From assembly GCA_963920635.1 (NCBI GenBank), contig OY987298.1, positions 147,782,257 to 147,846,256 on the forward strand: a stretch of 64,000 nt of DNA, written 5' to 3'. Shown here piece after piece: positions 33,065 through 44,637 of the stretch (the stretch's first letter is position 1; each line of letters begins with the position of its first letter). The notes beneath the pieces are model-generated. The model saw nothing but the letters and a program-made list of their open reading frames with translations. It searched no databases and was not told the DNA's origin. Both the position numbers and the translations under genes were made by a program. Origin of the DNA: Pseudeuparius sepicola. Its lineage: Eukaryota > Arthropoda > Insecta > Coleoptera > Anthribidae.

Positions 33065-34176
33065 TATTTTATAGATAGATCTGTATGCTACTATAGCAGC
33101 AGTAGTAGCAGATTTTTAATTAATTGATACATACTTAGGATATGAAACATTTAATTAAATTATATTATAAATCTGTAACATTTTGCATTATTACATTTTA
33201 GATGATCAACATAAATGGTAAAATATAAGAAGAATATACAGTGTCTCACTTAATAGTGAAACATCCTTATAACTTTTTTAATTTTTTACCGGTTAGAGCG
33301 AAATTTTTACAAAAGGTAAATGGCATTGTTGCCTACTTATTTCCAAAAAATTAGTTGCCTACTCCAAAGTCAAAGTCATTGTGATGCTACGATCGAAGTT
33401 AAAAATCTGAAATATTAGGCGGCATTTTTTTTTTTCAAAAAAATGTACTAAAAAAAGTTGTTCAGAATCGATCCAGAACCCTAAATCCAAAATTTTGCCA
33501 AAATCAAAAATATTAAATAAAAAAAATTAAGTTCAAAAATAGCAATTTAATAATTTCCACAAAATTGTGCCATGGAAATTTTCAAGATAAGTTGTTTGCT
33601 GACATGTCTATCGTCATTCACTGCCTTCAAAACTTCCACGGCACACTTTCCTAAATTAAACATTAGGAAATTATTACATTTCTATTTTTGGACTAAATTC
33701 CAAGAGTCATAAAAAGTTGAACTTCAGTGCCTTATTTTGGTACATAAATAACTATTTAATAAAGAATATTTCAGCGAATATATAAGCACCTTTCCACACA
33801 TTTTTCTCAACCTGATACTTAAAAAGTTTGCTACCATCGAAGAGTGCCAATAAACACTTTTTGATTGATTATAAAGATTTATTATATTTTTCAACAAACT
33901 TTTTCATTTAGGAAACCTACAAAAAAAACCTCTCGGTATTTTTTGCAACTAAATCTAATGGGATTCTATATGTTGGATCCCCTTCCTGGAAAGTCAAGGG
34001 AAATATGTACCTAATCAATAAGGGTAAGTAAAAATCAGTTATTTTACCTCTTCGTTACCTTCTAAATTTAAATCACTCGATATATGAATCTTGATGGAAA
34101 AAATTGAGTGTACTCGATACAAAAAAACAACATAGTATACATAACATAAGAAAAATAAACTCAAGATGGTACATGG
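33065..34176. other. Spacer with one solitary transposon end
   Basis: AT-rich. At about 33238 TA-CAGTGTCTCACTTAATAG looks like a single end of a TA-CAGTG element with no partner. Nothing else is recognised up to the exon at 34177. Confidence 0.35.
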
Positions 34177-35068
34177 TTATTTATTCTTCTTTTGCTGCCC
34201 CTTCTTTTTATTTTCCATCGCCTTTCCCTTCCCTTTCTTTTCAACAGCGTGCACTGACTTTTCATGTAGCTTCAAATTGGAACCGAACACAGTCTTATAC
34301 GAGCATTTTGTGCATCTATGCTCTTGAACATCCCCATGCACTTTTGCTCTGTGCACCTTAAGACTATAAGGGGAAGTGCCCGTGAAATCGCAACTTTTAC
34401 AACGCTTCTTTACACTCTTCTGGTGCACCCTCTTGTCGTGAAGCGTCAGACAATATTTCCTCAGTGTACTGTATGAGCACATCGAACAGTCATACTTTGG
34501 AATGTCAGTGTCTGCATGGACCTTCGCTTGGTGCACTTTAAAACTGTCCAGGCTGATGCACTGAAACGAGCATTTGCTGCAGGTACGCCATTTGGTATCC
34601 TTGTGCACCCGCCTCTCGTGTTGTTTAAGGTCTGCTTTCCACGAAGAAGTATAACTGCATTTGGTGCATCTGAACACTTCACTGTGATCGCCTGAGCCAT
34701 GGATTCTGTCGACGTGACTGTTCAAGTGAGCCTTGTATTTCGAATTGTAGGGGCACTTGGGGCAGTTATATTGGATCGTCTTGACATGGTGTGCCCTATC
34801 TACATGTGCTTGGAGTGCGGAAGAGTCTATAGTTTGATAATCACACTTTTGGCAGTTAAATGGAAAGTTTCCTCCGTGTTTGTTCTTTTCGTGGTCGCAT
34901 AAATTCTTTATCCAGAAGGTGGAGAACGAGCACTTGGTGCAGTTGAACTTGGTACGGTCGACAGCGTGTGAGCGCTTGTCGTGACGCCTCAGGTTGGATT
35001 CTTTGCCGGTCATATATGGGCATTTCGTGCAGGAGTATTTGGTATTGAGGAAATCATAGTAGTCCAAC
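34177..35068 (-). CDS. C2H2 zinc-finger 3' exon, nine fingers with lysine-rich tail
   Basis: It starts after tttctttcctag with G completing a codon, then L-D-Y-Y-D-F-L-N-T-K. Nine fingers follow, mostly of the form CTKC(S/P)(Y/F), starting YSCTKCPYMTGKESNLRRH and ending HRCTKCSYKTVFGSNLKLHEKSVH. Spacing is C-x2-C-x12-H-x4-H throughout, with linkers of 5-12 residues. The C-terminal 25 residues are lysine-rich (KKGKGKAMENKKKGQQKK), a probable nuclear localisation and non-specific DNA contact region. GC content is higher than in the flanks and no finger is damaged, so it appears to be under selection. No start codon or 5' exon is visible nearby. Targets are unknown. Confidence 0.87.
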
Positions 35069-35697
35069 CTAGGAAAGAAAAGATTATTATTACTTTGAAA
35101 GAAAGAGTGGGTTGATATACTAATATTTATACAACAAATAATGAACATTGTTGAGAACGAATTAGTTTAGCAATCTGTAAACTACCTTAGGGATGTGTCT
35201 AATATAATGATAAATAGATAAGTACTTTATTTTATTAACGTATTGAATTACGTATTTTATAGGTGAAAAGATACGTTGAAATTCTAATTCTACATGAAGA
35301 TGAAGTAATTTTTGGGTGATAAAAAGTTAAAACCAAACTTATTGATTCAAAGTATTTTATTTATAATCTTTTAATAGTACTTAATTAACTAAGAGGATGT
35401 ATGGATAGCACGTAAAAATATTAGTAGTTTAAGAAACTTGAGGTATGGCAAAAAAATTATGGTCCTCTGTTTGTGTATCCATGAGCAGCATGGTGATGTG
35501 ATTCCGATGGCAGTAGTTTTTTTACTGCAACAGCCAAACGGTACCAAAAGATTCACAGGGTGTTTACAATTCCAAATGGCTACTTTGTACCAGATGAGAA
35601 ATATATTTTTATAATGATCTAAAAGAAAGAAATTTTAGACTTTTATAATAAATTAACAATTCTGCTAAATTAAAATGCTAGGCTTAAAAATACAATA
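35069..35697. other. Spacer, nothing recognised
   Basis: AT-rich, presumably intronic or intergenic. A solitary TA-CAGTGTGGCCAACAAAG end stands at 35698. Confidence 0.35.
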
Positions 35698-35792
35698 CAG
35701 TGTGGCCAACAAAGCCATCATAAAGGAAAAAAATGTTTGGAGAATTATTTAAAAGGTCACATTGTCGTTTTTCCCTGTACAAGGATAAAAAT

Positions 35793-36064
35793 GCCGCCAC
35801 AGAAAATATATATCCAGTACAGAAGGCTCCTTAATGACAGGTGTCAAATGGACTCCAACTTTTAAGCTTAATATTTTCCAAATGCAATGATATTGAGGTC
35901 CACTATAAGATGATCGCTAATCTATAAATTGGGAAGATTATATTTTAGGAAGATATCATTTCATAAGAAATGCAATGTCCTTGTTTTCGGAGTCTGAAGT
36001 TGGAGTCCATTTGACAGTTATTGTTAAGGAGCTCTCTGTTGTGGAACTATATTTTCTGCGATGC
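35793..36064. repeat. Imperfect palindrome, possible transposon core
   Basis: gccgccacagaaaatatata, ctccttaatgacaggtg and tcaaatggactccaac in the left half return inverted in the right half (gttggagtccatttgaca, ctgttgtggaac, tattttctgcgatgcc). The outer ends are not resolved. Confidence 0.4.
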
Positions 36065-36439
36065 CGCATGCAAAAGCTGTCTTGTGATTTATGGTAACTG
36101 TCAAATTTGGCTTGACTTTATAAACGCGACTTATTTGTCGAAATATCAAAGAAACATATGGGAAAAGGTTTTTTCCTTTGATATTTGTTATCCGTATATT
36201 CATGGACTTACCAGGACATTCAATCGAGACAGAATAATTTTCACATAGGTAATAAAAATTTATATATAAGTGCTAAAATACAAATCTCCATTCTCCCATA
36301 AAAGTATGCAAACTATTTAGAAATCTAATCCCTGGAGATATTTCTTTATGAAAAATCTAAAGTTTGTCTCATCAGTGAGGTAAAGCCTGTATCCATTGGG
36401 CCTAAATCCTCTTTATAGGTATTTTAGTAATCATCAGTA

Positions 36440-37150
36440 TTTATTTTTATTTATTACCCTTGTATTTTTTTGTGAACTGAAAGGACACTTTGAGCAGGTA
36501 TGTTTGTCAGTGTGTTCTTTTTATTGTTTGTCATCACCAGGGACTCTTTAAAATAAGGTGACCCAGCATTATACTTTCCAAAGTGAGGCCTATTCTTTCA
36601 TCATTCTAATGGTATCAGTGATGCCAAGTATGCCATTTTATTGGAGAATCTCTGAATATAACAGGTACTTTGATTGTTAGTAAAAATTAGTAATGGTTTC
36701 CATGATTTCTAAATATCAGACTTGACAATGTTGTGTCTACAATTACAGAATATGGCAACTGTCAAATGAAACAAATTTATTGTAGTTGAAATTCTTTCAT
36801 TGTCACATCTGAGTATCTGAAAGTTAGAAAACTTAAAAATTGTGAATTATGATGGGAATTTTTTTGCCTCCTTTAGAATCTATCTATCACATAAAACCTG
36901 ATGGAAGTTGGACACTGACATATTATAACATAACCTTGTACCAGCCCACTTATGTGGTCTCCTTGGAGTATACAGAAAACAAACTTTCCCTCAATGCTTC
37001 ACTTTTCGTATGTGATAGACTGTGAAATGCTGGGTCCCCTTATTTTAAAGAGTCCCTGGTCATCACCAGTGACAGAGAGAAATTCATGTCATCTATACAA
37101 CATTGCTGTTTATTTCTGAATGTGGAAGTAACAAGTCCCAGGTAACAATC
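36440..37150 (-). pseudogene. Relic of a paralogue of the 43568 exon, split by a miniature transposon
   Basis: Removing the insertion at 36538-37058, the minus strand aligns with the 5' part of the exon at 42884-43568: cttcaatattcaaaaataaacagc against cttccacattcagaaataaacagc, then aatttctct, gacaaacaa, and gaacacactgacaaa.atacctgc. The similarity continues upstream into 37290-37400 (against 43713-43860). No fingers remain intact. Confidence 0.65.
36538..37058. mobile_element. 521-bp hAT-type miniature element with perfect 8-bp target duplication
   Basis: The ends CAGGGACTCTTTAAAATAAG and its inverted copy are flanked on both sides by GTCATCAC (36530-36537 and 37059-37066). Inverted similarity extends for about 35 bp (to acccagcatt). 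CAGGG termini with an 8-bp duplication are typical of hAT elements. There is no transposase. It interrupts a dead zinc-finger exon. A 26-bp remnant of the same family is at 50704. Confidence 0.75.
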
Positions 37151-37500
37151 AGATTTCGTGATGTACCTATAATTTCACAATTATTCAAATATCCCACCAT
37201 ACATTGGAGTGTATGTAATGAGTGTACTTTCTGATTTGTCTTCTGACAAAATATTGACATTTCCAATACTAGTTGACTAGTCAACTAGTCAAAATTTTAA
37301 CAGTATATTGAAAGACCAGTAAACTGAAAATAAATAAAACACTGTTCAGAGTAATAACTAATATCTAATGTAAGCACATATACAAAACTACAACAGTAAG
37401 CTTTTAATACGTATTACGTAGGATATAAATGAATGAAATAAATTATTGATATTTAAGTTTGTAATAAACTATTCGCTATATAATTTCTATTTCCCTTATA

Positions 37501-38554
37501 CAGTGTGGCCCGTTTGGAATGGAGACATCTCTGCAAAATTTTTATTTTTTATCCGAATTTAGCCGGTTTTTTTCTAAGGGTAGGTTACAAAAATCTCTAT
37601 TTTGGCGCAAAGTTTCAGGTCTTAATATCAATTTTCAAGGCCTAGGTAGGTACTATGAATTTTTTTCTAGTAAAAAAAATATGAAAATCATTTAACGATT
37701 TTTTTATTTAAAATCTAACACCACAGAGTTAATCAGGACACCCCAAAACCCCCATATACTAAATTTTAATAAAAAATATTCTATAGAGTTCCATTCTGCG
37801 GGTTGTCAAAGTTGAGCAAAATGGGAATTTCAAAGGCATCTGGCAAGTCAAGTGTGCCATGGAATCCCCTCAAAATAGTTGAATAGTCAACAGGGCGGCT
37901 CAAAGTATTGGTGTGCAAAGATCTAATACAAAAATATACAGGGTATTTTCCTCTGGGCCATTTCCAAAAAATTAAATATTTTTCAATGGAGACACCTCTG
38001 TAAATTTGTTATTTTTGCTCCGATTTTGATGAACTTCTTTTAGATTGTAGGTCTCAAAAAACTATGTTCTGTGACAAGACAATAGATTTCTACTACAAAA
38101 ATCAAGGCCTACTTTGACCAACAAATTCTCAAAATTTTGCCTAAAGAAATGGTCAAAGTAGGCCTTGATTTTTGCAGTAGAAATCTATCGACTTGTCACA
38201 GAACACAGTTTTTTGAGACCTACAATCTAAAAGGTGACTCTATTCAAAAATATCGAATTTTTTGGAAATGGCCCAGAGAAAAATACCCTGTATACTTTTG
38301 TATTAGATTTTTACACACACCAACACTTTGAGCCGTTTTGGGGTGTCCTGATTAACGCTGTGGTGATAAATTTTAAATAAAAAAAACATTAAATGATTTT
38401 CGTCTTTTTTTACTAGAAAAAATCGTAGTAGGCCTTGAAAATTGAGATTAAGACCTGAAACTTCGCGCCAAAATAGAGTTTTTTGTGACTTACCCTTAAA
38501 AACCTGGATAAAAAAAAATTACAGAGGTGTCTCCAATCCAAATGGGCCACACTG
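37501..38554. mobile_element. 1.05-kb palindromic element with TA-CAGTGTGGCCC ends
   Basis: The left end CAGTGTGGCCCGTTTGGAAT and inverted right end CAGTGTGGCCCATTTGGATT are both flanked by TA. Arms are inverted copies over most of their length (for example tgacaagacaatagatttct near 38075 against agaaatctatcgacttgtca near 38180). Non-coding, Tc1/mariner-like foldback. Confidence 0.7.
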
Positions 38555-38633
38555 TATATTCACAAGGAAAATTGACAATTATTCATTTCAACACACACTG
38601 AACAACAACAAATTTGAACAGGTCTCGTAATAT

Positions 38634-39240
38634 TATTTTTATTATACTTCTTTGAAAACACCTTATTTTCATCTGTTTTAGCAATAATGAAAGATGGGGT
38701 TTTTCGGGCTAGCGCACGGAAACAGCGCATGGAAAAACTTTCCGTGCGCTGAATAAAAATACCGAATATATGGCTTTAAAATAGAAATATAAAGCAAAGT
38801 AAACTAAATTTAAGAAAGTCTACATGCTCTCTGATATATAACATATACCTATTTTGTATTTTAATTCGTAAGTGTTTCAATATTTAGATACATTTCTGTA
38901 ATATTTTTGACGTTTTATTTACCTTATCTGACAATATAACTAATTTACAACAAAGCACCTTTGAAATAATTTGAGAGTAACCATGGAAACGCATCATATA
39001 TACCAAACACTATATTGTCTGCATTGTTTTTTTTTGTCAATTAAATTTATTATAATATGCCGATAAAATGTTTTAAGTTTCCGTTTTCAAAGAAGTATAA
39101 TAAAAAATATCGTTCATTACACGTCCAGAAATAGATTTTTCCGTGCTTGCATGACTTCTCGTGTTCGGCTGCGCCTCACACGGGAATTTGTCACGCGCGC
39201 ACGGAAAAATCTTTATTTCCAGACTCGTAATGAAATATAC
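38634..39240. mobile_element. Dispersed repeat, second copy (first at 30681-31260)
   Basis: About 90 percent similar by eye to 30681-31260. It adds about 40 bp near 39155-39190 (ctcgtgttcggctgcgcctc). Internal inverted TATACTTCTTTGAAAAC motifs are exact here (23 bp). Non-coding. Confidence 0.55.
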
Positions 39241-39899
39241 TATTTTATTATATTATACTATACCTTTATCGGGTGACGTATACAAAAAGTTCCATAAAAT
39301 TATTCCAAATGACATTTTAGGCATTTTAAGTAAATTATAATAAGGTTTCCTATAGGGACTTAGGAATACAAGCAAGATAGGAATTATACACAAAATATCC
39401 CAACTTAAAAGTAGGAAATTTCACAAAACTTTGCAGGATATGTAAGTTTAGTTAGGTATTGGTAGTTATTTCCTACTTTTATTGCTACAGTTTTGTGTAT
39501 GGAATATATGATCTTCTTTACAATAAACATATTTACTCATTATCTGTTTTAAATACAAATATCCTTAAAGTTATAGAAATTGAATCCCCATGAACATTTC
39601 CTAATGATAAAAAGGTAAATCTAAAGTTTGTGTCCTCACTTAGTTACATCCAGTATTAGGGAATAATGACACTAATGATATTTCATTATGCTCTAGAAGA
39701 GACTAATTTCATTAACCTCTAATTTACATCACATTATTATTTGACACCACAGCGTTAAATTCGATAATTTTAGTAGGTACATACTCAAGCAAATTGATAT
39801 AAGCCAACTATGATTATTATTGTAATAAATGTGAAAAAATACTATTTCTGCGACTGTGAAGAAATAACCTCATTGTATGTTCATTTTTAATTGTATGTA
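39241..39899. other. Spacer with a relic of the 43.9-kb duplication unit
   Basis: At about 39655-39740 tattagggaataatgacact, gactaatttcattaacctct and aatttacatcac match 43905-43980 and 46080-46155, so another old copy of that unit's flank lies here. Nothing coding. Confidence 0.4.
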
Positions 39900-40516
39900 C
39901 AGGGTGATCATTTTTAGACGCCCAGACTCTGTTGATGGAAAACAGTTAAAGATATGGAGATATTATATATGGGAGATGATACAGGGTGTACAAAGGAATA
40001 AATTGACCTTTAGCGACTCTACAAATACGACGCTAGGCGTCGTGACATCAAGAAATATTTTTCCCACCAACATACCACTTTTGTTACATTGTTCGAAGGC
40101 CCTAATTTTTCTGAGCATTTGTTATTAATTCCATTAGTTTTCTTTATTCTTTTCTGTTAAAAAGTTACTCTTCAAAAACACATTAAAATATTAATTTTTG
40201 TTAATAGCTAAGTATTACCAGGAATGAGCGTTACAGTTTCAATTGTTTTCAATCCCCCATGCAACTCAGAAAGTTACAAGCTCGTTTTAAGGGATGCCCA
40301 ATCCAGCGGCGTAGTCAGAATTTTTATAAAAAAAGGCTAATACTATTTCTCTAATATTGGCGCCAAAAATGCCGTAGTACGCCTTGGTTTTTTTAAATAA
40401 ATTGTGCCTTTTGCCTAAAGTACACTTTTTGATGCCTATTGTAAAAGAACTATCTGAATTGGACGACAATATTACGAATTTTATGGGGTCATTACGGTTT
40501 TAAATGGGTCACACTG
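39900..40516. mobile_element. Possible element with TA-CAGGGTGATC and GGTCACACTG-TA ends
   Basis: TA and CAG ends are present on both sides, but the inverted match beyond the first 12 bases is weak, and a second CAGGGTGTAC motif occurs inside (about 39983). Two different element ends, or a nested insertion, are possible. Confidence 0.3.
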
Positions 40517-40784
40517 TATTTTTAAAGCAACAAATTAAGTTTATCAGTTGCTTAACAAAAATGCACAGTTCCAGTGGCCAGACAAGTTCCAAATATTTTG
40601 TTAAAATTTTTCTTTCATTTAATTGTTCATGTCAAAATAATTAAATTACATAAAAAAAACTAAAAGGCCAAAATTTTAACTCAAACACAGCCATAGCAAA
40701 AGTATAGTGTATAGATTTGCGGATTGTAGATTTTCTTGGGGTAGCCTTTCTTCACTGCGACCTAGGTAGATCTTTGTGAATGAT

Positions 40785-42306
40785 CAGTGGCGGTCATAAC
40801 GGGGAAGCAGGGGTAGCGAAGCTACCCCTGAAGGGGTCAAAGGGGCCCCGGCTCTACTACAATTCTTAAAAATTCAATAGTCCACTTATTGGACTGTAAA
40901 TAAATGCGGGGAGATGCAACCTAAATACATTGTGCTGCTTATAATTTAAATTTAGTTATGAATGACTCGATCAAAAATATGTCGGAAATTTCAAATTTTT
41001 ACAATATCATTTCTGAATTGTACGTTTTCTTCAGCGAAAGCTTACCTAGCAATTGAATGCTGAAATAAAATCTAGTTCTACTGTAACTTTATACTTTAAA
41101 AAAACTCTGCCCCACTCGTTGTTGGTCTTCCGGATTTGACAGCCTTCTAAGCATTAATCAAAATTATACCAGTATTTTGCGATGTTTACCATATTTAAGT
41201 TTAGCCAGTAAAAAGCTAGCAGAATGAACCGAAGCACAAGGGCTAAAGCGCAAATTTGAAAATTTTGACTTCATAATTATGATACAATTTCAATATCAAA
41301 TAATTGAAAAACTAAACCTTTCCTCAAAAATTATTCAAAATATTGACAATGATGTGGAAAAAAATTGCTGTCATATTGAAGAAAATAAGGAAAGAATTTC
41401 TAGAGTTGCGCTCAAACTATAAATGTGTACTAGGACATTCCGAACGAATTGCAAACGAATGGGGAATAACAACAACCTTCAAAAATACGAGAGTTAAAAA
41501 AGAAAATTAATTTTCGATGAATTAGCTCCAGATGAGATGATGAAGAATAGTAGTAAGAAGTTTGAAGTGAGAGTTTTTAATGCATCTTTGACATTTTAAT
41601 TAATCAAGTATCTAACAGATTTGAGAGCTGACTTAAAATATGTGAAATATTTCAAATATTGCAACTTTAAATTTTGCTGAATGTTACCGACACAGAAATT
41701 GCCAACCATTGCCAGCAATTGATTGAAAAATATAATGAAGACATTTCAACAAATTTGATTCCAGAAATTTGTCAGTTTCGTTCATTGTACAAGGAAGAAC
41801 TAAGAGATCTGAAAACTATTAGAGATTTAACAGAATATTTATTCGTAAAAAACAAATATGTATGTTCAGCTTTACCAGATTTGTGTACAGTTATTCAATT
41901 CTATTTTACAATTCCGGTAAAAACAGCTAATGCCGGGAGATCTTTTTCGAAACTTAAATTAATTAAATCTTACTTACTTACAATTATGGGTCAGGACCGC
42001 TTAATTTCTCTGGATCTTTTAAGTATTGAATCGCAAACTACTTTTCAGGTGGATACTGACCGGATTGTGGAGCCTTTTTTAACCGCACCAAAAGGCGCAT
42101 TAAATAGATTGTTTCGACCCGAAAAAATTATATTACAGTTGCAATATATATTTTTTTATTTATACGTTGTTATTATTTTTAATTTTGCTTTAAAAAACCA
42201 TTATAGTAGTTGTTATAGAAAGGGAAGAGAAAGGAAAGTTTGGGGGGGGGGGGGCACCAAGACGCATCACCGCAGGGGGGCCCGGGATACTTTATGACCG
42301 CTACTG
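40785..42306 (+). mobile_element. Decayed hAT transposon with terminal repeats and 8-bp target duplication
   Basis: The left end CAGTGGCGGTCATAA and the inverted right end CAGTAGCGGTCATAA differ by one base. The flanks are TGAATGAT (40777-40784) and TGAATGAC (42307-42314), an 8-bp duplication with one change, as expected for hAT. Both sub-termini are G/C-rich (aggggtagcgaagctacccct on the left, a G run and gggcccggg on the right). The plus strand inside holds a broken transposase, described separately. Confidence 0.8.
40961..42130 (+). pseudogene. hAT transposase remnant (zinc-finger MYM-type-like clade)
   Basis: In scattered plus-strand frames I read SEISNFYNIISELYVFFSES, LKKLCPTR.WSSGFDSLLS and GLKRKFENFDFIIMIQFQY. 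Then, in one frame from 41674, comes LTIPVKTANAGRSFSKLKLI followed by KSYLLTIMGQDRLISLDLLS. The latter is the C-terminal dimerisation region of hAT transposases (usually A-x-A-E-R-S-F-S-x-L-K). Here the normal E-R is G-R. Several frame breaks and stops separate the parts, so it is inactive. The family is also known as the source of ZMYM1-like host proteins. Confidence 0.75.
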
Positions 42307-42639
42307 TGAATGACCCTACACCAAGGTCACTTAGGCTTCTAACAAAACTTAGTGTTTGCCTTGGACTTATATCAATCATTTTGAAGTGTCCGTATAACTT
42401 GCATGTAATGTTAAACTGTCATAATCGTGGAAAATTAAAACTATTCCATGCTAGTTATACAATATTCTATTATTATAAATACAAATATATAACTTTTAAT
42501 TTGAGTATAATATTGAAAATAATAAGTTTAAAATTCTGGGCCACTAATAAGAGCCTTATGTCGCGAGAGTATATGTGTGTGACAATTTCTTTAACTACTT
42601 TAATTAAATGGCTTAAATATAGTTCCTTCAGCAAGGTTC

Positions 42640-42835
42640 CTTTATTATAGTGTCATCATCGTGACAGTCACTGCTCTGTTCATTTCCCTTTGGTTTAACG
42701 CTATCTTTGCCTCGGAGCACAGTCTTTTCGTGACTTCTCAAATTTTGTTTTCTAGTCGTGGTATCTTTTAACAACTGCACAATATCGCTCTCCCCAAATT
42801 CTGGGTGTATATGTATTTCACTCTCTGAAATTATT
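42640..42835 (-). pseudogene. 3' relic of the 43568 exon, including a finger without cysteines
   Basis: Past the stop at 42884 the minus strand is open again for HPEFGESDIVQLLKDTTTRK, NLRSHEKTV, then an acidic tail (NEQSSDCHDDDTIIKEP). Finger-like spacing (TTTRKQNLRSHEK against TTKKQYLRRHESN) and the HPE..DIV linker match the exon's fingers, but the cysteines are gone. It may also be a short exon: a possible acceptor (aataatttcag) precedes it. Confidence 0.45.
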
Positions 42836-42883
42836 TTTATCTGTCGTAATATATTTGCACCTAAGAATTGTACTTCATATAGA

Positions 42884-43568
42884 TTATTTGTTCGGTTTTA
42901 AGTGTACATTCGACTCGTGCCGTCTCAAATACTGCTTTTTGGTAGTGCTAAATGGGCACTTCAAACATTTGTGCAAGAGGTTTCGTTTCTTGCTATGATC
43001 GGGATGCGACCTTTTCTCGTGTCGTTTTAAATATACCTTATGTGTAGTGCTGAACTCACATTTTGCGCAACTGTATGCAAGATTGTAGCACTTGCTAGAA
43101 TCGGCGTGTGCCATCCTCTTGTGTAGCTTCATGTTTTTTTCTTTGGTCGTGTTATATTCACACATATTACACTCGAACATTACAATATCGCCAGGTTCGG
43201 GGTGCTTCCTTTTTTCATGCCGTTCCACACTTTGTTTGTATATTGTACTATACCTGCACTTTGAACAATTGTATTTTACATTGTCTCCGTCGTGGATGTC
43301 ATGCAATCGCTTCTTGTGTTTTTTCAAAGAGGTACATAGAGTTGTGCTATAGCTGCACTCTGAACAATTGTACCAAACACTGCCACCATCAGGCTTAAGC
43401 TTCTCCTGTGGCTTTGAATAAGATTTTTCTGTGGTGGTGCAGGTATATTTGTCAGTGTGTTCATTTCCTTGTTTGTCTTTACCACTCGCAGAGAAATTTG
43501 AGTAATATATATAATCGCTGTTTATTTTTGAATATTGAAGCGACGAGTCGATGATAACATAATCGGGT
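42884..43568 (-). CDS. C2H2 zinc-finger 3' exon, five fingers
   Basis: It starts after tcttttttccag with A completing a codon, then P-D-Y-V-I-I-D-S-S-L. About 90 residues follow without fingers, polar and rich in S, T and K (SASGKDKQGNEHTDKYTC), then five fingers: CSECSYSTTLCTSLKKH, CSKCRYSTIYKQSVERH, CNMCEYNTTKEKNMKLH, CAKCEFSTTHKVYLKRH and CLKCPFSTTKKQYLRRH. All keep x12 and x4 spacing. The shared S-T-T motif after the second cysteine distinguishes this family from the four-finger family. The exon stops soon after the fifth finger; relic sequence with a dead finger follows at 42640-42835. A damaged paralogue is at 36440-37150. It is likely a nuclear DNA-binding segment, 3' exon only. Confidence 0.83.
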
Positions 43569-44539
43569 CTGGAAAAAAGAGTACCTATTAGATACAATAG
43601 AAAATTTGGTGAATATTTGAAGAAAATTTTCATCCGGGCGTCTATTTCGTGAGGTAAAATATTTCGAAAGTTATTTAGCAACTAACATCAGTTAAATGTC
43701 CTTAACTCAAACATTGAAATTTTGACAGTAGATTCGAAGACCAGTAAATTGAAAATAAATATTTGGGATTTCAAATAAAACATTTTTCGAGGTAATAACT
43801 AATATCTAATATCAGTATACAGAAATATACAAAACTACAACATTGAGCTTTCAACCTGTTTATTTGAATAACTAACTGTCCGTGCTAGTGTCATATAGAA
43901 TATTAGGGAATAATGAAACTAATGGTGTTTTATTATTTTTTTTAGCGTAGACTAATTTTATTAACCTCTAATTTACATTATACATACTATTATTATATTA
44001 TGATAATTTTAGTGTAACCAACTATGATATTATTGTAGCAAGTGTAGAAAATAATTCTATTATAAATACAAGCACACAACATTTATTTTGAGTCTGAAAT
44101 ATAAATTATTCTGAAAATAATAAGCTTTAAAGTTTGTACCGTATTATGATTGACATAATTATATTAATAGCTACTGATTGTATAATAATAACACAATATT
44201 ATTTATATTCGTGATAATAATATTAATTATTTACAATTCCATACAACAAATGATTACATAAATTGTCTATTCCATAAATATATCTTATGTTATAAAGTCT
44301 TTCGACTTGTTTTATGTTTTAATATTTGCAACGTTTTAACGGTACACCTGATTCCAACTACTTCTCTTGCAAGCCACTTTGTTCATTAATTGTAATAATG
44401 AGTCTTAATTTTTCAGCATTTACGCACTCAAAACAAAACAATGTTGACACTATTTTAAGAAAACATTATGAACTTTGTAGGCTTGTTACAAGGTGTTATT
44501 TTTTTATTAATATCTTGAGAAACATCTACCCCAATCATA

Positions 44540-44637
44540 TTTGGCAATTTTTCTGAGATTTTTTTAATTCGTTGATAGTTAATAAGAAAAGTGTTGCATA
44601 TGAACATTTTGAGCAGCTGAACTTTACAATATCAACA
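44540..44637 (-). pseudogene. Last finger lost by frameshift, 3' of the 45505 exon
   Basis: One extra T at the end of the open frame (gagcaaattgttcatc) ends the protein in HRANCSS. In the next frame it continues VHHNVDIVKFSCSKCSYATL, then diverges without histidines. The same extra base is present in the duplicate at 48511. Confidence 0.6.

Noticed and set aside
37268..37289. Perfect 22-bp palindrome actagttgac/gtcaactagt
   Set aside because: Striking but isolated; it lies in the flank of a dead exon, and the corresponding place near 43713 lacks it. No functional reading can be supported.
39900..40516. Confident assignment of one palindromic element here
   Set aside because: Only about 12 terminal bases match inverted and another CAGGGTG end lies inside; kept as low confidence.
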